Assembly (NCBI GenBank): GCA_947653315.1
Contig: CANTGP010000113.1
Span: forward strand, 1 to 8,418
Length of the DNA: 8,418 nucleotides
Direction of reading: 5' to 3'
Source of the DNA: an uncultured Lachnospiraceae bacterium
GTDB lineage: Bacteria; Bacillota; Clostridia; Lachnospirales; Lachnospiraceae
The translations under genes and the position numbers were made by a program. The notes beneath the pieces are model-generated. The model was not told where the DNA came from and ran no database searches. It worked only from the letters and a program-made list of their open reading frames with translations. The first letter of the stretch is position 1. Every line of letters begins with the position of its first letter. Below, piece after piece: positions 5,780 through 8,418 of the stretch.

Positions 5780-5808
5780 ATATTACCATCTACTGCATAA
5801 ATTGTCTA
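5780..5808 (-). promoter_or_regulatory. Probable grcA promoter
   Basis: On the minus strand, TAGACA (5808-5803) and TAATAT (5785-5780) are 17 bases apart, in very AT-rich DNA upstream of the gene. The -35 has one mismatch and the -10 two. This gives a leader of about 65-70 nt. Nearby AT-rich sequence (TTATTAACTTAAGCAA on the minus strand, 5748-5733) resembles a redox-regulator half-site arrangement but does not match the Rex spacing. Confidence 0.5.
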
Positions 5809-5852
5809 TAAAAAAAGGAAATTTATGTGTATTTTTTTGAATACAAAAATTC

Positions 5853-6053
5853 GTTACCGTTCAGTCCGATGCGGCACGGATGCCGCTTGAGGACGACCCG
5901 TAGCCCGTGAAAATCTATGCCATTCTGCTTAGAAACCTCCAGCCGAAAAAAGTGCACGGAAAACCGGGGCAGGCAATCCCGCTGTCGCCGCCCCGCAAAA
6001 AAATCTCTCCCGTGCGTCCGCATTTCAACATAACAGTCAGGCTGAACGGTTAC
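5853..6053 (+). repeat. MITE-like intergenic repeat, copy B (complete)
   Basis: The ends are inverted repeats: GTTACCGTTCAGTCCGA (5853-5869) and, read on the other strand, GTAACCGTTCAGCCTGA (6053-6037), 14 of 17 alike. The flanks AAAAATTC (5845-5852) and AAAAATCC (6054-6061) look like an 8-bp target duplication with one change. The 201-bp unit encodes no transposase. A diverged copy occupies 1-175 in the same direction relative to its gene. It contains an open frame from GTG 5907 running into spoIIIAA, but that frame is made of repeat sequence and is not a credible protein start. Together with the sigma-E-like site and the grcA promoter, this accounts for the gene-free 5708-6134. Confidence 0.65.
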
Positions 6054-6073
6054 AAAAATCCTTTCGAAAACAG

Positions 6074-6101
6074 GCATAACTTGGACAACGCCACATATAT
6101 T
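6074..6101 (+). promoter_or_regulatory. Candidate sigma-E promoter of the spoIIIA operon
   Basis: GCATAAC (6074-6080) and CATATATT (6094-6101) are 13 bases apart. They match the sporulation sigma-E patterns KMATATT and CATACANT at five of seven and seven of eight positions. Known spoIIIA operons are transcribed by sigma-E in the mother cell. The expected start, near 6108, gives a leader of about 27 nt to the ATG at 6135. The site begins 20 bases beyond the repeat element. Confidence 0.5.
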
Positions 6102-6134
6102 AGGATAAGGGATCAGGAAAGGGTGTGGCGGCAG

Positions 6135-7088
6135 ATGGCGGTTAAGGAAGATATCCTGCGGATTTTCCCGGACTACATGAGGTATCTGTGGAAGGGAGCG
6201 GCGCAGGAGGCGGCGGGATTGCAGGAAATCCGGCTCAGGACGGGGCGGGAAATCATGGTGGTCATCCACGGGAAGGAATATTACCTGGACGGCAGAGGAC
6301 AGGTTGTGCAGGACAGGAGCGGCGCCGTGCGCGTGACGGACCAGGATATGGAAGCCGTGTTAAACCATGTCTGTGACTATTCGGTTTATGCTTTCTGCGA
6401 CGAGATTCGGCAGGGGTTCCTTACGCTTCCGGGCGGACACCGGGTGGGACTGGCAGGACAGGTTATCCTGGAGGAGAACGGGACGGTACGGAACATGAAG
6501 CATATCCGTTATATGAATATCCGTATTTCCCATGAAATCAAAGGGGCGGCGGACCCGGTTATGCCTTATCTGTATGAGGACAGGCAATTACTGGATACCC
6601 TGTTAATCTCGCCGCCGGGATGCGGGAAAACTACGCTGCTGCGGGACATGATACGGCAGATTGCGGACGGCAACCGCTTTTCCGGGGGATTAAATGTGGC
6701 GGTGGTGGACGAACGGTCGGAAATTGCCGGCTGTTACATGGGAAGTCCCCAAAACGACGTGGGGATGCGCACGGACGTGCTGGATGCCTGCCCGAAGGCT
6801 GCAGGCATGATGATGCTGCTGCGTTCCATGGCGCCCCAGGTGGTAGCGGTAGACGAGCTGGGAGGAGAGGACGACATCCGTGCCTGCGGACGGGTGATGC
6901 AGTGCGGGAGCCGGATTCTTGCCACGGTCCACGGTGATTCCCTGGAGGAAATTGTGCAAAAGGATTTTTTGAAAGATTTGATACGGAGGCAGGCGTTCGG
7001 GCGTTATGTCATGCTGGGCAGGACGGGCGGGACATGCAGGGTGAAAGCCATTTATGACAGGGGGATGCAGTTATGTTACGGCTCTTAG
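6135..7088 (+). CDS. spoIIIAA: Stage III sporulation protein AA (ATPase)
   Basis: The 317-residue mother-cell ATPase resembles type II/IV secretion ATPases and is thought to power or assemble the SpoIIIA-SpoIIQ channel to the forespore. Visible are EIRLRTGRE at 31-39, a Walker A loop SPPGCGKTTLLRD at 159-171 (Lys165), VDERSEIAG at 191-199, and Walker B VVAVDELGGEDD at 236-247 (Asp240, Glu241), then ILATVHG at 261-267. The usual length is about 307, supporting the ATG at 6135. The frame stays open back to GTG 5907, but those 76 residues come mostly from the repeat element and lie upstream of the probable promoter. AGGAAAGGG (6115-6123) lies 11 bases before the ATG, a rather long gap; GTG 6123 is less likely. 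It overlaps spoIIIAB by 16 bases. Confidence 0.94.
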   Translation: MAVKEDILRIFPDYMRYLWKGAAQEAAGLQEIRLRTGREIMVVIHGKEYYLDGRGQVVQDRSGAVRVTDQDMEAVLNHVCDYSVYAFCDEIRQGFLTLPGGHRVGLAGQVILEENGTVRNMKHIRYMNIRISHEIKGAADPVMPYLYEDRQLLDTLLISPPGCGKTTLLRDMIRQIADGNRFSGGLNVAVVDERSEIAGCYMGSPQNDVGMRTDVLDACPKAAGMMMLLRSMAPQVVAVDELGGEDDIRACGRVMQCGSRILATVHGDSLEEIVQKDFLKDLIRRQAFGRYVMLGRTGGTCRVKAIYDRGMQLCYGS

Positions 7089-7591
7089 GAATCGCTTTCC
7101 TGTCGGCAGGATGTATGGGGCTTGGATGGTCGTTAAAGGAGCGGTTAAAGAAGTCCCTGGAGGAAATGTACCAAATACGGCAGATTATACAGACGATGCA
7201 GAATGAAATCATATACAGCCGTGCGCCGTTGCCGGAAGCGTGCCTGCGCATTGCGGACCGTACAGGGGAACCTTACCGGAAGGCATTTGCGGGAATCCAT
7301 AAAGAGATGGGCGAAAACCGCGGAACACCGTTCGGTACGGTATGGAAACGGCAGATGGAAGACTGTGTCTGCGGGTTGGTACTGCCTGCGGAGGAAAAAG
7401 CAAGGCTGGTGGAACTGGGTGGCAGCGCCGGATTTATGGACGGCGGGATGCAGGCGCAGGTTTTGGAGCAGTATATCCGGCGGCTGGATCTGTCCATCGG
7501 AAAACAGGAAAAAGAAATGGCGGACAAAAGCAAGGTTATCATGAGTTTAAGTGTGATGGGGGGACTGCTTATAGCCGTCATACTGGTTTAA
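7073..7591 (+). CDS. spoIIIAB: Stage III sporulation protein AB
   Basis: The product has 172 residues, matching the family length of about 171. A membrane segment spans about 3-19, followed by a charged helical domain (about 22-150) of the type II secretion F-like fold with ELGGSAGFMDGGMQAQ at 114-129, and a second membrane segment at about 154-172. SpoIIIAB is a mother-cell membrane partner of the AA ATPase in the engulfment-stage channel. The ATG overlaps the end of spoIIIAA by 16 bases, and AGGGGG (7059-7064) inside spoIIIAA serves as its ribosome site, implying translational coupling. Confidence 0.93.
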   Translation: MLRLLGIAFLSAGCMGLGWSLKERLKKSLEEMYQIRQIIQTMQNEIIYSRAPLPEACLRIADRTGEPYRKAFAGIHKEMGENRGTPFGTVWKRQMEDCVCGLVLPAEEKARLVELGGSAGFMDGGMQAQVLEQYIRRLDLSIGKQEKEMADKSKVIMSLSVMGGLLIAVILV

Positions 7592-7657
7592 AAAACCTTG
7601 AAAAAGAAAAGGGCTGCGGGCGGCGGAATGATAAAGGATGCGGAAGGCAGCGCGGAA

Positions 7658-7864
7658 ATGGGGTTTGATATGGACGTTAGCCTGATATTTAAGATTGCGG
7701 CGGTTGGGATACTGATTACGATACTGAGCCAGGTATTGAAACACAGCGGGAGGGAAGAACATGCATTTTTAATCAGTTTGGCAGGATTGATTCTGGTGCT
7801 GACATGGATTGTCCCGTACATATACGATTTGTTTACGATGATTCAAAACCTGTTTGAGCTCTAG
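7658..7864 (+). CDS. spoIIIAC: Stage III sporulation protein AC
   Basis: This 68-residue protein has two membrane segments (about 7-25 and 36-56) around the polar turn KHSGREEH, the size and layout of B. subtilis SpoIIIAC (68 residues). It is a small membrane part of the mother-cell channel. The frame is open back to TTG 7598 and ATG 7628, but the added residues are polar and lack a ribosome site of quality; GGAAGG (7642-7647) precedes ATG 7658 by ten bases. ATG 7670 is the main alternative, giving 64 residues. It lies 66 bases after spoIIIAB. Confidence 0.9.
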   Translation: MGFDMDVSLIFKIAAVGILITILSQVLKHSGREEHAFLISLAGLILVLTWIVPYIYDLFTMIQNLFEL

Positions 7865-7884
7865 AGCGTGTTGGGGGGATTGGT

Positions 7885-8271
7885 ATGGATATATGGAAGA
7901 TCGGGCTGCTTGGCATTGCGGGCGTCATGCTGGCGCTGCAGTTCAAATCGAATAAGCCGGAATACGGGCTGTATATCGGTTTTGCCGTAAGCCTTCTTAT
8001 TTTTTCCTTTGTGGTGTCCGGACTGGCTTCCCTGTTCGGGGATATGGGCATCTTGGGACAATATATCGGCGGAAACGAGACCTATTTTTCCATATTGTTG
8101 AAAGTAATCGGGATTACATATATATGTGAGTTTTGTGCCGGTATATGCAGGGATGCGGGCTATGGGTCGGTTTCCGGCCAAATCGAGATTTTCGGCAAAT
8201 TATCCGTGCTTGTTGCGGGAATGCCGATTCTGTTGGCTATCATAGAAAGTATTCAGGAGATTGCGGGATGA
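7885..8271 (+). CDS. spoIIIAD: Stage III sporulation protein AD
   Basis: The 128-residue protein has hydrophobic segments at about 3-20, 26-50, 66-85 and 105-121, and the conserved block running from KVIGITYICEFCAGICRDAG (73-92) through a charged helix to AGMPILLAIIESI (111-123). The family is normally about 130 residues. It is a polytopic mother-cell membrane component encoded 20 bases after spoIIIAC. A G-run with A (7873-7879) five bases before the ATG serves as ribosome site. Its TGA shares bases with the ATG of spoIIIAE (ATGA), a sign of coupled translation. Confidence 0.94.
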   Translation: MDIWKIGLLGIAGVMLALQFKSNKPEYGLYIGFAVSLLIFSFVVSGLASLFGDMGILGQYIGGNETYFSILLKVIGITYICEFCAGICRDAGYGSVSGQIEIFGKLSVLVAGMPILLAIIESIQEIAG

Positions 8272-8418
8272 GGAAAATATGGTTTCTGCCTGCCGCGGTA
8301 TTTGTCCTGTTATGGACCGTATACATGCCGGTGTATGCGGCAGGGGACGGTATGGGAACGGAAGGCGCGGGAAGGGAAGACATGGGAACGGAAGGCACGG
8401 GAACGGAAAACATGGGAA
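8268..8418 (+). CDS. spoIIIAE: Stage III sporulation protein AE, N-terminal part (cut by window end)
   Basis: Only 50 codons are present. The frame begins at ATG 8268, overlapping the spoIIIAD stop, with GGAG (8255-8258) upstream. Residues 1-25 form a signal peptide or first membrane segment (RK, hydrophobic core, VYAA at about 22-25). B. subtilis SpoIIIAE also has an N-terminal export signal and then several membrane segments. Residues 29-50 are a ten-residue repeat rich in Gly, Thr and Glu, which I do not know from this family. The identity rests mainly on position after AD and the signal sequence; the membrane domain lies outside. Confidence 0.8.
   Translation, partial: MRKIWFLPAAVFVLLWTVYMPVYAAGDGMGTEGAGREDMGTEGTGTENMG
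8352..8418 (+). repeat. 30-bp in-frame tandem repeat in spoIIIAE
   Basis: Units at 8352-8381 and 8382-8411 agree at 27 of 30 bases, and a third begins at 8412. Each starts ATGGGAACGGAAGGC and splits into two related 15-base halves. It encodes MGTEG-[AT]-G-[RT]-E-[DN]. The array continues past the window end, so its copy number is unknown. Confidence 0.9.

Noticed and set aside
5907..6134. N-terminal extension of SpoIIIAA from GTG 5907
   Set aside because: It is mostly translated repeat element, exceeds the family length, and starts upstream of the probable promoter.
1..8418. CRISPR arrays, tRNA or rRNA genes, transposase or phage genes
   Set aside because: I saw no regularly spaced repeats of CRISPR size, no tRNA cloverleaf, no rRNA segments and no integrase or transposase motifs.

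Overview
The window looks like chromosomal DNA of a spore-forming member of the Clostridia, most likely Lachnospiraceae. It carries the start of a spoIIIA sporulation operon, an rpsO-pnp pair, a PocR-type sensory domain, a pyruvate formate-lyase-type glycyl radical domain and strong AGGAGG ribosome binding sites. The family assignment is inference from gene content and style. No plasmid, phage or transposase gene is seen.

Layout: (1) 1-175, the right part of an intergenic repeat; 206-364, a textbook vegetative promoter, TGTAA-type direct repeats and a leader for a secreted NlpC/P60 cell-wall hydrolase (365-1447). (2) 1451-1493, a hairpin repeat; then a soluble PocR plus mini-chemoreceptor protein (1695-2468) whose stop codon lies inside a perfect 26-bp palindrome. 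(3) 2503-5251, rpsO and pnp in the conserved order, with a good promoter, a folded rpsO leader, a terminator between the genes and an approximately 85-nt hairpin ahead of pnp. (4) 5297-5707, the pnp terminator, a compound palindromic structure, a second copy of the hairpin repeat, and on the minus strand an 81-residue stand-alone glycyl radical protein (GrcA type). (5) 5853-6053, a second and complete copy of the intergenic repeat with terminal inverted repeats; then a sigma-E-like promoter and spoIIIAA, AB, AC, AD and the start of AE, the window ending inside AE.

Functionally, rpsO-pnp links ribosome assembly with RNA decay. SpoIIIAA-AE form the mother-cell side of the channel joining mother cell and forespore. 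GrcA rescues oxygen-damaged pyruvate formate-lyase. The NlpC/P60 protein trims peptidoglycan.

The genes belong to known families. The less ordinary content lies between them: two repeat families each present twice, one with paired compensatory changes in its stem; a WalR-like box; and two candidate autoregulatory leaders. I did not find a wholly new multigene system.
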